DNA of 64,000 nt, taken from Zeugodacus cucurbitae. Lineage: Eukaryota > Arthropoda > Insecta > Diptera > Tephritidae. This document shows positions 1 to 14,829 of the stretch, in pieces. Where the stretch lies: the NCBI RefSeq assembly GCF_028554725.1, contig NC_071670.1, forward strand, positions 22,376,001 through 22,440,000, written 5' to 3'. The translations under genes were made by a program, and so were the position numbers. How positions within the stretch are numbered: the stretch's first letter is position 1; every line of letters starts with the position of its first letter. The notes beneath the pieces are model-generated. The model was not told the origin of the DNA, did no database searches, and worked only from the letters and a program-made list of their open reading frames with translations.

Positions 1-711
1 TTCTTTATGTTTTTATTTGTCAATATTCAACTTGCAAGAATTTGAACTTGATCATAAATCTGATAAAAATACAAAATAAATGATTATGAATAAACATTCT
101 TTATGTTTTTATTTGTCGATAAACAACTTGCAAGAAAGTGAACTTTGATCTTAAATGTGATAAAATACAAAATAAAAGATTATGAATAAATGCTCTTTAT
201 GTTTTTATTTGTCAATATTCAACTTGCAAGAATGTGAACTTGATCATAAATCTGATAAAAATACAAAATAAATGATTATGAATAAACATTCTTTATGTTT
301 CTATTTGTCGATAAACAACTTGCAAGAAAATGATTTTGATAATAAATGTGATAAAATACAAAATAAATGATTATGAATAAACATTCTTTATGTTTTTATT
401 TGTCGGTATTTAACTTGCATTAAAGTGAACTTTTATCTTACATGTGATAAAATACAAAATAAATGATTATGAATAAATGCTCTTTATGTTTTTATTTGTC
501 AATATTCAACTTGCAAGAATGTGAACTTGATCATAAATCTGATAAAAATACAAAATAAATGATTATGAATAAACATTCTTTATGTTTCTATTTGTCGATA
601 AACAACTTGCAAGAAAATGAATTTTGATAATAAATGTGATAAAATACAAAATAAATGATTATGAATAAACATTCTTTATGTTTTTATTTGTCGGTATTTA
701 ACTTGCATTAA

Positions 712-1555
712 AGTGAACTTTTATCTTACATGTGATAAAATACAAAATAAATGATTATGAATAAATGTTCTTTATGCTTTTATTTGTCGGTATTTAACTT
801 GCAGGAAAGTGAACTTTTATCTTACATGTGATAAAATACAAATTAAATGATTATGAATAAATGTTCTTTATGTTTTTATTTGTCAATATTCAACTTGCTA
901 GAATGTGAACTTTAATATTAAATGTGATAAAATACAAAATAAATGATTATGAATAAACATTCTTTATGTTTTTATTTGCCGATATTCAACTTGCAGGAAA
1001 GTGAACTTTGATATTAAATGTGATAAAATACAAAATAAATGATTATGAATAAACATTCCTTATGTTTTCATTTGTCGATATTTAAATTGCAGGAAAGTGA
1101 ACTTTTATCTTACATGTGATAAAATACAAAATAAATGATTATGAATAAATGTTCTTTATGTTTTTATTTGTCAATATTCAATTTGCTAGAATGTGAACTT
1201 TGATATTAAATGTGATAAAATACAAAATAAATGATTATGAATAAACATTCTTTATGTTTTTATTTGTCGATATTTAACTTGCAGGAAAGTGAACATTGAT
1301 ATTAAATGTGATAAAATACAAAATAAATGATTATGAATAAACATTCTTTATGTTTTTATTTGTCGATATTTAACTTGCAGGAAAGTGAACTTTGATCTTA
1401 AATGTGATAAAATACGAAATAAATGATTATGAATTTATGTTCTTTATGTTTTTATTTGTCAATATTCAACTTGCAAGAATGTGAACTTTGATCTTACATC
1501 TCATAAAAATACAAAAATAATGATTATGAATAAATGTTCTTTATGTTTTTATTTT
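712..1555. repeat. Satellite block A, copy 1 (about 0.84 kb)
   Basis: This block matches 4262-5105 at a constant lag of 3550 bp (about 37 monomers). Shared private variants include the ACAAATTAAATG block at about 840 and 4390 and the odd ACAAAAATAATG unit at about 1511 and 5061. Similarity ends just after 1555, where copy 1 continues with TTTTTAATT and copy 2 with TTTGTCAAT. The order of monomer variants is conserved, so this is block duplication rather than independent variation. Confidence 0.75.
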
Positions 1556-4261
1556 TAATTTTCAACTCGCAAGAATGTGAACTTGATCATAAATCTGATA
1601 AAAATACAAAATAAATGATTATGAATAAACATTCTTTATGTTTTTATTTGTCGATATTTAACTTGCAGGAAAGTGAACTTTTATCTTACATGTGATAAAA
1701 TACAAAATAAATGATTATGAATAAATGTTCTTTATGTTTTTATTTGTCAATATTCAATTTGCTAGAATGTGAACTTTGATATTAAATGTGATAAAATACA
1801 AAATAAATGATTATGAATAAACATTCTTTATGTTTTTATTTGTCGATATTTAACTTGCAGGAAAGTGAACTTTGATATTAAATGTGATAAAATACAAAAT
1901 AAATGATTAGGAATAAACATTCTTTATGTTTTTATTTGTCGATATTTAAATTGCAGGAAAGTGAACTTTTATCTTACATGTGATAAAATACAAAATAAAT
2001 TATTATGAATAAATGTTCTTTATGTTTTTGTTTGTCAATATTCAACTTGCAAGAATGTGAACTTGATCATAAATCTGATAAAAATACAAAATAAATGATT
2101 ATGAGTAAACATTCTTTATGTTTTTATTTGTGGATATTTAACTTGCAAGAAAGTGAACTTGATCATAAATCTGATAAAAATACAAAATAAATGATTATGA
2201 ATAAACATTCTTTATGTTTCTATTTGTCGATAAACAACTTGCAAGAAAGTGAACTTTGATCTTAAATGTGATAAAATGCAAAGTAAATGATTATGAATAA
2301 ATGTTTTTTATGTTTTTATTTTTAATATTCAACTCGCAAGAAAGTGAACTTTGATCTTAAATGTGATAAAATACGAAATAAATGATTATGAAATTATGTT
2401 CTTTATGTTTTTATTTGTCGATATTCAACTTGCACGAAAGTGAACTTTTATTTTAAATCTGATAAAATATAAAATAAATGATAATGAATAAATGTTCTTT
2501 ATGTTTCCAGTTGTCGATAAACAACTTGCAAGAAAGTGAACTTTGATCTTAAATGTGATAAAATACAAAATAAATGATTATGAATAAATGTTCTTTATGT
2601 TTTTATTTGTCAATATTCAACTTGCAAGAATTTGAACTTGATCATAAATTTGATAAAAATACAAAATAAATGATTATGAATAAACATTCTTTATGTTTTT
2701 ATTTGTCGATAAACAACTTGCAAGAAAGTGAACTTTGATCTTAAATGTGATAAAATACAAAATAAATGATTATGAATAAACATTCTTTATGTTTCTATTT
2801 GTCGATAAACAACTTGCAAGAAAATGAACTTTGATAATAAATGTGATAAAATACAAAATAAATGATTATGAATAAACATTCTTTATGTTTTTATTTGTCG
2901 GTATTTAACTTGCATTAAAGTGAACTTTTATCTTACATGTGATAAAATACAAAATAAATGATTATGAATAAATGTTCTTTATGTTTTTATTTGTCAATAT
3001 TCAGCTTGCTAGAATGTGAACTTTGATATTAAATGTGATAAAATACAAAATAAATGATTATGAATAAACATTCTTTATGTTTTTATTTGTCGGTATTTAA
3101 CTTGCGGAAAAGTGAACCTTTATCTTACATGTGATAAAATACAAAATAAATGATTAGGAATAAACATTCTTTATGTTTTTATTTGTCGATATTTAAATTG
3201 CAGGAAAGTGAACTTTTATCTTACATGTGATAAAATACAAAATAAATTATTATGAATAAATGTTCTTTATGTTTTTGTTTGTCAATATTCAACTTGCAAG
3301 AATGTGAACTTGATCATAAATCTGATAAAAATACAAAATAAATGATTATGAGTAAACATTCTTTATGTTTTTATTTGTGGATATTTAACTTGCAAGAAAG
3401 TGAACTTGATCATAAATCTGATAAAAATACAATATAAATGATTATGAATAAACATTCTTTATGTTTCTATTTGTCGATAAACAACTTGCAAGAAAGTGAA
3501 CTTTGATCTTAAATGTGATAAAATGCAAAGTAAATGATTATGAATAAATGTTTTTTATGTTTTTATTTTTAATATTCAACTCGCAAGAAAGTGAACTTTG
3601 ATCTTAAATGTGATAAAATACGAAATAAATGATTATGAAATTATGTTCTTTATGTTTTTATTTGTCGATATTCAACTTGCACGAAAGTGAACTTTTATCT
3701 TAAATCTGATAAAATATGAAATAAATGATTATGAATAAATGTTCTTTATGTTTCCAGTTGTCGATAAACAACTCGCAAGAAAGTGAACTTTGATCTTAAA
3801 TGTGATAAAATACGAAATAAATGATTATGAAATTATGTTCTTTATGTTTTTATTTGTCGATATTCAACTTTCACGAAAGTGAACTTTTATCTTAAATCTG
3901 ATAAAATATGAAATAAATGATTATGAATAAATGTTCTTTATGTTTCTATTTGTCGATAAACAACTTGCAAGAAAATGAATTTTGATAATAAATGTGATAA
4001 AATACAAAATAAATGATTATGAATAAACATTCTTTATGTTTTTATTTGTCGGTATTTAACTTGCATTAAAGTGAACTTTTATCTTACATGTGATAAAATA
4101 CAAAATAAATGATTATGAATAAATGTTCTTTATGTTTTTATTTGTCAATATTCAACTTGCTAGAATGTGAACTTTGATATTAAATGTGATAAAATACAAA
4201 ATAAATGATTATGAATAAACATTCTTTATGTTTTTATTTGTCGGTATTTAACTTGCGGAAA

Positions 4262-5105
4262 AGTGAACTTTTATCTTACATGTGATAAAATACAAAATAA
4301 ATGATTATGAATAAATGTTCTTTATGCTTTTATTTGTCGGTATTTAACTTGCAGGAAAGTGAACTTTTATCTAACATGTGATAAAATACAAATTAAATGA
4401 TTATGAATAAATGTTCTTTATGTTTTTATTTGTCAATATTCAACTTGCTAGAATGTGAACTTTGATATTAAATGTGATAAAATACAAAATAAATGATTAT
4501 GAATAAACATTCTTTATGTTTTTATTTGTCGATATTCAACTTGCAGGAAACTGAACTTTGATATTAAATGTGATAAAATACAAAATAAATGATTATGAAT
4601 AAACATTCATTATGTTTTTATTTGTCGATATTTAAATTGCAGGAAAGTGAACTTTTATCTTACATGTGATAAAATACAAAATAAATGATTATGAATAAAT
4701 GTTCTTTATGTTTTTATTTGTCAATATTCAATTTGCTAGAATGTGAACTTTGATATTAAATGTGATAAAATACAAAATAAATGATTATGAATAAACATTC
4801 TTTATGTTTTTATTTGTCGATATTTAACTTGCAGGAAAGTGAACTTTGATATTAAATGTGATAAAATACAAAATAAATGATTATGAATAAACATTCTTTA
4901 TGTTTTTATTTGTCGATATTTAACTTGCAGGAAAGTGAACTTTGATCTTAAATGTGATAAAATACGAAATAAATGATTATGAATTTATGTTCTTTATGTT
5001 TTTATTTGTCAATATTCAACTTGCAAGAATGTGAACTTTGATCTTACATCTCATAAAAATACAAAAATAATGATTATGAATAAATGTTCTTTATGTTTTT
5101 ATTTG
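4262..5105. repeat. Satellite block A, copy 2
   Basis: Second copy of the block at 712-1555, lag 3550 bp, with only scattered single-base differences by eye. It lies in a region that also repeats the TTTGTGGATATT variant monomers seen at about 2131, 3378 and 5586. Those are spaced 1247 and 2208 bp apart, close to 13 and 23 monomers. Confidence 0.75.
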
Positions 5106-7507
5106 TCAATATTCAACTTGCAAGAATTTGAACTTGATCATAAATCTGATAAAAATACAAAATAAATGATTATGAATAAACATTCTTTATGTTTTTATTT
5201 GTCGATATTTAACTTGCAGGAAAGTGAACTTTGATATTAAATGTGATAAAATACAAAATAAATGATTATGAATAAACATTCTTTATGTTTTTATTTGTCG
5301 ATATTTAACTTGCAGGAAACTGAACTTTGATATTAAATGTGATAAAATACAAAATAAATGATTATGAATAAACATTCATTATGTTTTTATTTGTCGATAT
5401 TTAAATTGCAGGAAAGTGAACTTTTATCTTACATGTGATAAAATACAAAATAAATTATTATGAATAAATGTTCTTTATGTTTTTGTTTGTCAATATTCAA
5501 CTTGCAAGAATGTGAACTTGATCATAAATCTGATAAAAATACAAAATAAATGATTATGAGTAAACATTCTTTATGTTTTTATTTGTGGATATTTAACTTG
5601 CAAGAAAGTGAACTTGATCATAAATCTGATAAAAATACAAAATAAATGATTATGAATAAACATTCTTTATGTTTCTATTTGTCGATAAACAACTTGCAAG
5701 AAAGTGAACTTTGATCTTAAATGTGATAAAATGCAAAGTAAATGATTATGAATAAATGTTTTTTATGTTTTTATTTTTAATATTCAACTCGCAAGAAAGT
5801 GAACTTTGATCTTAAATGTGATAAAATACGAAATAAATGATTATGAAATTATGTTCTTTATGTTTTTATTTGTCGATATTCAACTTTCACGAAAGTGAAC
5901 TTTTATCTTAAATCTGATAAAATATGAAATAAATGATTATGAATAAATGTTCTTTATGTTTCCAGTTGTCGATAAACAACTTGCAAGAAAGTGAACTTTG
6001 ATCTTAAATGTGATAAAATACAAAATAAATGATTATGAATAAATGTTCTTTATGTTTTTATTTGTCAATATTCAACTTGCAAGAATTTGAACTTGATCAT
6101 AAATCTGATAAAAATACAAAATAAATGATTATGAATAAACATTCTTTATGTTTTTATTTGTCGATAAACAACTTGCAAGAAAGTGAACTTTGATCTTAAA
6201 TGTGATAAAATACAAAATAAATGATTATGAATAAATGCTCTTTATGTTTTTATTTGTCAATATTCAACTTGCAAGAATGTGAACTTGATCATAAATCTGA
6301 TAAAAATACAAAATAAATGATTATGAATAAACATTCTTTATGTTTCTATTTGTCGATAAACAAATGATTATGAATAAATGTTCTTTATGTTTTTATTTGT
6401 CAATATTCAGCTTGCTAGAATGTGAACTTTGATATTAAATGTGATAAAATACAAAATAAATGATTATGAATAAACATTCTTTATGTTTTTATTTGTCGGT
6501 ATTTAACTTGCGGAAAAGTGAACTTTTATCTTACATGTGATAATATACAAAATAAATGATTATGAATAAATGTTCTTTATGTTTTTATTTGTCGGTATTT
6601 AACTTGCAGGAAAGTGAACTTTTATCTTACATGTGATAAAATACAAATTAAATGATTATGAATAAATGTTCTTTATGTTTTTATTTGTCAATATTCAACT
6701 TGCTAGAATGTGAACTTTGATATTAAATGTGATAAAATACAAAATAAATGATTATGAATAAACATTCTTTATGTTTTTATTTGTCGATATTCAACTTGCA
6801 GGAAAGTGAACTTTGATTTTAAATGTGATAAAATACAAAATAAATGATTATGAATAAACATTCATTATGTTTTTATTTGTCGATAAACAACTTGCAAGAA
6901 AGCGAACTATGATCTTAAATGTGATAAAATGCAAAGTAAATGATTATGAATAAATGTTTTTTATGTTTTTATTTTTAATATTCAACTCGCAAGAAAGTGA
7001 ACTTTTATTTTAAATCTGATAAAATATGAAATAAATGATTATGAATAAACATTCTTTATGTTTTTATTTGTCGATATTTAACTTGCAGGAAAGTGAACTT
7101 TGATAATAAATGTGATAAAATACAAAATAAATGATTAGGAATAAACATTCTTTATGTTTTTATTTGTCGATATTTAAATTGCAGGAAAGTGAACTTTTAT
7201 CTTACATGTGATAAAATACAAAATAAATGATTATGAATAAATGTTCTTTATGTTTTTATTTGTCGATATTTAACTTGCAGGAAAGTGAACTTTGATATTA
7301 AATGTGATAAAATACAAAATAAATGATTAGGAATAAACATTCTTTATGTTTTTATTTGTGGATATTTAACTTGCAAGAAAGTGAACTTGATCATAAATCT
7401 GATAAAAATACAAAATAAATGATTATGAATAAACATTCTTTATGTTTCTATTTGTCGATAAACAACTTGCAAGAAAGTGAACTTTGATCTTAAATGTGAT
7501 AAAATGC

Positions 7508-9842
7508 AAAGTAAATGATTATGAATAAATGTTTTTTATGTTTTTATTTTTAATATTCAACTCGCAAGAAAGTGAACTTTGATCTTTAATGTGATAAAAT
7601 ACGAAATAAATGATTATGAAATTATATTCTTTATGTTTTTATTTGTCGATATTCAACTTGCACGAAAGTGAACTTTTATCTTAAATCTGATAAAATATAA
7701 AATAAATGATAATGAATAAATGTTCTTTATGTTTCCAGTTGTCGATAAACAACTCGCAAGAAAGTGAACTTTGATCTTAAATGTGATAAAATACGAAATA
7801 AATGATTCTGAAATTATGTTCTTTATGTTTTTATTTGTCGATATTCAACTTTCACCAAAGTGAACTTTTATCTTAAATCTGATAAAATATGAAATAAATG
7901 ATTATGAATAAATGTTCTTTATGTTTCCAGTTGTCGATAAGCAACTTGCAAGAAAGTGAACTTTGATCTTAAATGTGATAAAATACAAAATAAATGATTA
8001 TGAATAAATGTTCTTTATGTTTTTATTTGTCAATATTCAACTTGCAAGAATTTGAACTTGATCATAAATCTGATAAAAATACAAAATAAATGATTATGAA
8101 TAAACATTCTTTATGTTTTTATTTGTCGATAAACAACTTGCAAGAAAGTGAACTTTGATCTCAAATGTGATAAAATACAAAATAAATGATTATGAATAAA
8201 TGCTCTTTATGTTTTTATTTGTCAATATTCAACTTGCAAGAATGTGAACTTGATCTTAAATCTGATAAAAATACAAAATAAATGATTATGAATAAACATT
8301 CTTTATGTTTCTATTTGTCGATAAACAACTTGCAAGAAAGTGAACTTTGATAATAAATGTGATAAAATACAAAATAAATGATTATGAATAAACATTCTTT
8401 ATGTTTTTATTTGTCGGTATTTAACTTGCATTAAAGTGAACTTTTATCTTACATGTGATAAAATACAAAATAAATGATTATAAATAAATGTTCTTTATGT
8501 TTTTATTTATCAATATTCAACTTGCTAGAATGTGAACTTTGATATTAAATGTGATAAAATACAAAATAAATGATTATGAATAAACATTCTTTATGTTTTT
8601 ATTTGTCGGTATTTAACTTGCGGAAAAGTGAACTTTTATCTTACATGTGATAAAATACAAAATAAATGATTATGAATAAATGTTCTTTATGTTTTTATTT
8701 GTCGGTATTTAACTTGCAGGAAAGTGAACTTTTATCTTACATGTGATAAAATACAAATTAAATGATTATGAATAAATTTTCTTTATGTTTTTATTTGTCA
8801 ATATTCAACTTGCTAGAATGTGAACTTTGATATTAAATGTGATAAAATACAAAATAAATGATTATGAATAAACATTCTTTATGTTTTTATTTGTCGATAT
8901 TCAACTTGCAGGAAAGTGAACTTTGATATTAAATGTGATAAAATACAAAATAAATGATTATGAATAAACATTCATTATGTTTTTATTTGTCGATAAACAA
9001 CTTGCAAGAAAGCGAACTTTGATCTTTAAAGTGATAAAATACAAAATAAATGATTATGAATAAATGTTCTTTATGTTTTTATTTGTCAATATTCAACTTG
9101 CAAGAATGTGAACTTGATCATAAATCTGATAAAATACAAAATAAATGATTATGAATAAACATTCTTTACGTTTTTATTTTTAATATTCAACTTGCAAGAA
9201 AGTGAACTTTGATCTTAAATGTGATAAAATACGAAATAAATGATTATGAATTTATGTTCTTTATGTTTTTATTTGTCAATATTCAACTTGCACGAAAGTG
9301 AACTTTTATCTTAAATCTGATAAAATGTAAAATAAATGATTATGAATAAATGTTCTTTATGTTTCCAATTGTCGATAAACAACTTGCAAGAAAGCGAACT
9401 TTGATCTTAAATGTGATAAAATAAAAAATAAATGATTATGAATAAATGTTCTTTATGTTTTCGTTTGTCAATATTCAACTTGCAAGAATGTGAACTTGAT
9501 CATAAATCTGATAAAAATACAAAATAAATGATTATGAGTAAACATTCTTTATGTTTTTATTTGTCGATATTTAACTTGCAAGAAAGTGAACTTGATCATA
9601 AATCTGATAAAAATACAAAATACATGATTATGAATAAACATTCTTTATGTTTCTATTTGTCGATAAACAACTTGCAAGAAAGTGAACTTTGATCTTAAAT
9701 GTGATAAAATACAAAGTAAATGATTATGAATAAACATTCTTTATGTTTTTATTTGTCAATATTCAACTTGCAAGAATGTGAACTTGATCATAAATCTGAT
9801 AAAAATACAAAATAAATGATTATGAATAAACATTCTTTATGT
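7508..9842. repeat. 2335-bp tandem duplication, first unit
   Basis: This unit is followed directly by a near-identical copy at a lag of exactly 2335 bp, verified at several markers: the start AAAGTAAATG at 7508 and 9843, GTCGATAAACAACTCGC at 7741 and 10076, the rare GATAAGCAAC variant at about 7937 and 10272, and the rare TTACG variant at 9166 and 11501. Few differences are visible (for example GATCTTTAAA at 9021 against GATCTTAAAA at 11356), so the event is recent. 2335 is not a multiple of 96, so the copies meet out of register at 9842/9843. Confidence 0.85.
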
Positions 9843-12177
9843 AAAGTAAATGATTATGAATAAATGTTTTTTATGTTTTTATTTTTAATATTCAACTCGC
9901 AAGAAAGTGAACTTTGATCTTAAATGTGATAAAATACGAAATAAATGATTATGAAATTATGTTCTTTATGTTTTTATTTGTCGATATTCAACTTGCACGA
10001 AAGTGAACTTTTATCTTAAATCTGATAAAATATAAAATAAATGATAATGAATAAATGTTCTTTATGTTTCCAGTTGTCGATAAACAACTCGCAAGAAAGT
10101 GAACTTTGATCTTAAATGTGATAAAATACGAAATAAATGATTATGAAATTATGTTCTTTATGTTTTTATTTGTCGATATTCAACTTTCACCAAAGTGAAC
10201 TTTTATCTTAAATCTGATAAAATATGAAATAAATGATTATGAATAAATGTTCTTTATGTTTCCAGTTGTCGATAAGCAACTTGCAAGAAAGTGAACTTTG
10301 ATCTTAAATGTGATAAAATACAAAATAAATGATTATGAATAAATGTTCTTTATGTTTTTATTTGTCAATATTCAACTTGTAAGAATTTGAACTTGATCAT
10401 AAATCTGATAAAAATACAAAATAAATGATTATGAATAAACATTCTTTATGTTTTTATTTGTCGATAAACAACTTGCAAGAAAGTGAACTTTGATCTCAAA
10501 TGTGATAAAATACAAAATAAATGATTATGAATAAATGCTCTTTATGTTTTTATTTGTCAATATTCAACTTGCAAGAATGTGAACTTGATCTTAAATCTGA
10601 TAAAAATACAAAATAAATGATTATGAATAAACATTCTTTATGTTTCTATTTGTCGATAAACAACTTGCAAGAAAGTGAACTTTGATAATAAATGTGATAA
10701 AATACAAAATAAATGATTATGAATAAACATTCTTTATGTTTTTATTTGTCGGTATTTAACTTGCATTAAAGTGAACTTTTATCTTACATGTGATAAAATA
10801 CAAAATAAATGATTATGAATAAATGTTCTTTATGTTTTTATTTATCAATATTCAACTTGCTAGAATGTGAACTTTGATATTAAATGTGATAAAATACAAA
10901 ATAAATGATTATGAATAAACATTCTTTATGTTTTTATTTGTCGGTATTTAACTTGCGGAAAAGTGAACTTTTATCTTACATGTGATAAAATACAAAATAA
11001 ATGATTATGAATAAATGTTCTTTATGTTTTTATTTGTCGGTATTTAACTTGCAGGAAAGTGAACTTTTATCTTACATGTGATAAAATACAAATTAAATGA
11101 TTATGAATAAATTTTCTTTATGTTTTTATTTGTCAATATTCAACTTGCTAGAATGTGAACTTTGATATTAAATGTGATAAAATACAAAATAAATGATTAT
11201 GAATAAACATTCTTTATGTTTTTATTTGTCGATATTCAACTTGCAGGAAAGTGAACTTTGATATTAAATGTGATAAAATACAAAATAAATGATTATGAAT
11301 AAACATTCATTATGTTTTTATTTGTCGATAAACAACTTGCAAGAAAGCGAACTTTGATCTTAAAAGTGATAAAATACAAAATAAATGATTATGAATAAAT
11401 GTTCTTTATGTTTTTATTTGTCAATATTCAACTTGCAAGAATGTGAACTTGATCATAAATCTGATAAAATACAAAATAAATGATTATGAATAAACATTCT
11501 TTACGTTTTTATTTTTAATATTCAACTTGCAAGAAAGTGAACTTTGATCTTAAATGTGATAAAATACGAAATAAATGATTATGAATTTATGTTCTTTATG
11601 TTTTTATTTGTCAATATTCAACTTGCACGAAAGTGAACTTTTATCTTAAATCTGATAAAATGTAAAATAAATGATTATGAATAAATGTTCTTTATGTTTC
11701 CAATTGTCGATAAACAACTTGCAAGAAAGCGAACTTTGATCTTAAATGTGATAAAATAAAAAATAAATGATTATGAATAAATGTTCTTTATGTTTTCGTT
11801 TGTCAATATTCAACTTGCAAGAATGTGAACTTGATCATAAATCTGATAAAAATACAAAATAAATGATTATGAGTAAACATTCTTTATGTTTTTATTTGTC
11901 GATATTTAACTTGCAAGAAAGTGAACTTGATCATAAATCTGATAAAAATACAAAATACATGATTATGAATAAACATTCTTTATGTTTCTATTTGTCGATA
12001 AACAACTTGCAAGAAAGTGAACTTTGATCTTAAATGTGATAAAATACAAAGTAAATGATTATGAATAAACATTCTTTATGTTTTTATTTGTCAATATTCA
12101 ACTTGCAAGAATGTGAACTTGATCATAAATCTGATAAAAATACAAAATAAATGATTATGAATAAACATTCTTTATGT
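9843..12177. repeat. 2335-bp tandem duplication, second unit
   Basis: Second copy of 7508-9842. The join reads TTCTTTATGT followed directly by AAAGTAAATG, so a monomer is cut to about 34 bp. The end of this copy is visible at about 12177: the first unit runs into the join, whereas here the normal TTCTATTTG continues. Part of this copy (from about 10510) also belongs to the larger 5950-bp-lag duplication. Confidence 0.82.
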
Positions 12178-14829
12178 TTCTATTTGTCGATAAACAACTT
12201 GCAAGAAAGTGAACTTTGATATTAAATGTGATAAAATACAAAATAAATGATTATGAATAAACATTCTTTATGTTTTTATTTGTCGATATTTAACTTGCAG
12301 GAAAGTGAACTTTTATCTTACATGTGATAAAATACAAAATAAATGATTATGAATAAATGTTCTTTATGTTTCCAGTTGTCGATAAACAACTTGCAAGAAA
12401 GTGAACTTTGATCTTAAATGTGATAAAATACAAACTAAATGATTATGAATAAATGTTCTTTATGTTTTTGTTTGTCAATATTCAACTTGCAAGAATGTGA
12501 ACTTGATCATAAATCTGATAAAAATACAAAATAAATGATTATGAGTAAACATTCTTTATGTTTTTATTTGTCGATATTTAACTTGCAAGAAAGTGAACTT
12601 GATCATAAATCTGATAAAAATACAAAATAAATGATTATGAATAAACATTCTTTATGTTTCTATTTGTCGATAAACAACTTGCAAGAAAGTGAACTTTGAT
12701 CTTAAATGTGATAAAATACAAAGTAAATGATTATGAATAAACTTTCTTTATGTTTCTATTTGTCGATAAACAACTTGCAAGAAAATGGACTTTGATAATA
12801 AATGTGATAAAATACAAAATAAATGATTATGAATAAACATTCTTTATGTTTTTATTTGTCGGTATTTAACTTGCATTAAAGAGAACTTTTATCTTACATG
12901 TGATAAAATACAAAATAAATGATTATGAATAAATGTTCTTTATGTTTTTATTTGTCAATATTCAACTTGCTAGAATGTGAACTTTGATATTAAATGTGAT
13001 AAAATACAAAATAAATGATTATGAATAAACATTCTTTATGTTTTTATTTGTCGGTATTTAACTTGCGGAAAAGTGAACTTTTATCTGGCATGTGATAAAA
13101 TACAAAATAAATGATTATGAATAAATGTTCTTTATGTTTTTATTTGTCGGTATTTAACTTGCAGGAAAGTGAACTTTTATCTTACATGTGATAAAATACA
13201 AATTAAATGATTATGAATAAGTGTTCTTTATGTTTTTATTTGTCAATATTCAACTTGCTAGAATGTGAACTTTGATATTAAATGTGATAAAATACAAAAT
13301 AAATGATTATGAATAAACATTCTTTATGTTTTTATTTGTCGATATTCAACTTGCAGGAAAGTGAACTTTGATATTAAATATGATAAAATACAAAATAAAT
13401 GATTATGAATAAACATTCATTATGTTTTTATTTGTCGATAAACAACTTGCAAGAACGCGAACTTTGATCTTAAATGTGATAAAATGCAAAGTAAATGATT
13501 ATGAATAAATGTTTTTTATGTTTTTATTTTTAATATTCAACTCGCAAGAAAGTGAACTTTGATCTTAAATGTGATAAAATATAAAATAAATGATAATGAA
13601 TAAATGTTCTTTATGTTTCCAGTTGTCGATAAACAACTCGCAAGAAAGTGAACTTTGCTCTTAAATGTGATAAAATACGAAATAAATGATTATGAAATTA
13701 TGTTCTTTATGTTTTTATTTGTCGATATTCAACTTTCACGAAAGTGAACTTTTATCTTAAATCTGATAAAATATGAAATAAATGATTATGAATAAATGTT
13801 CTTTATGTTTCCAGTTGTCGATAAACAACTTGCAAGAAAGTGAACTTTGATCTTAAATGTGATAAAATACAAAATAAATGATTATGAATAAATGTTCTTT
13901 ATGTTTTTATTTGTCAATATTCAACTTGCAAGAATGTGAACTTTGATATTAAATGTGATAAAAATACAAAATAAAAGATTATGAATAAACATTCTTTATG
14001 TTTTTATTTGTCGATATTTAACTTGCAGGAAAGTGAACTTTGATAATAAATGTGATAAAATACAAAATAAATGATTAGGAATAAACATTCTTTATGTTTT
14101 TATTTGTCGATATTTAAATTGCAGGAAAGTGAACTTTTATCTTACATGTGATAAAATACAAAATAAATGATTATGAATAAATGTTCTTTATGTCTTTATT
14201 TGTCGATAAACAACTTGCAAGAAAGTGAACTTTAATCTTAAATGTGATTAAAATACAAAATAAATGATTATGAATAAACATTCTTTATGTTTTTATTTGT
14301 CGATATTTAACTTGCAGGAAAGTGAACTTTGATCTTAAATGTGATAAAATACGAAATAAATGATTATGAATTTATGTTCTTTATGTTTTTATTTGTCAAT
14401 ATTCAACTTGCAAGAATGTGAACTTTGATCTTACATCTCATAAAAATACAAAATTAATGATTATGAATAAATGTTCTTTATGTTTTTATTTTTAATATTC
14501 AACTCGCAAGAATGTGAACTTGATCATAAATCTGATAAAAATACAAAATAAATGATTATGAATAAACATTCTTTATGTTTTTATTTGTCGATATTTAACT
14601 TGCAGGAAAGTGAACTTTGATATTAAATGTGATAAAATACAAAATAAATGATTAGGAATAAACATTCTTTATGTTTTTATTTGTCGATATTTAAATTGCA
14701 GGAAAGTGAACTTTTATCTTACATGTGATAAAATACAAAATAAATTATTATGAATAAATGTTCTTTATGTGTTTGTTTGTCAATATTCAACTTGCAAGAA
14801 TGTGAACTTGATCATAAATCTGATAAAAA
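10510..14829. repeat. 5950-bp-lag duplication, copy 1 (about 4.3 kb)
   Basis: Matches 16460-20779 at a constant lag of 5950 bp (about 62 monomers). Checked markers: TTACG at 11501 and 17451, the rare TTATCTGGCATG unit at about 13081 and 19031, TATGTCTTTATT at about 14190 and 20140, and TTCTTTATGTGTTTG at 14761 and 20711. The lag stays constant over the checked markers. Visible differences are single bases, such as AACTTTC at about 12741 against AACATTC. Confidence 0.85.
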
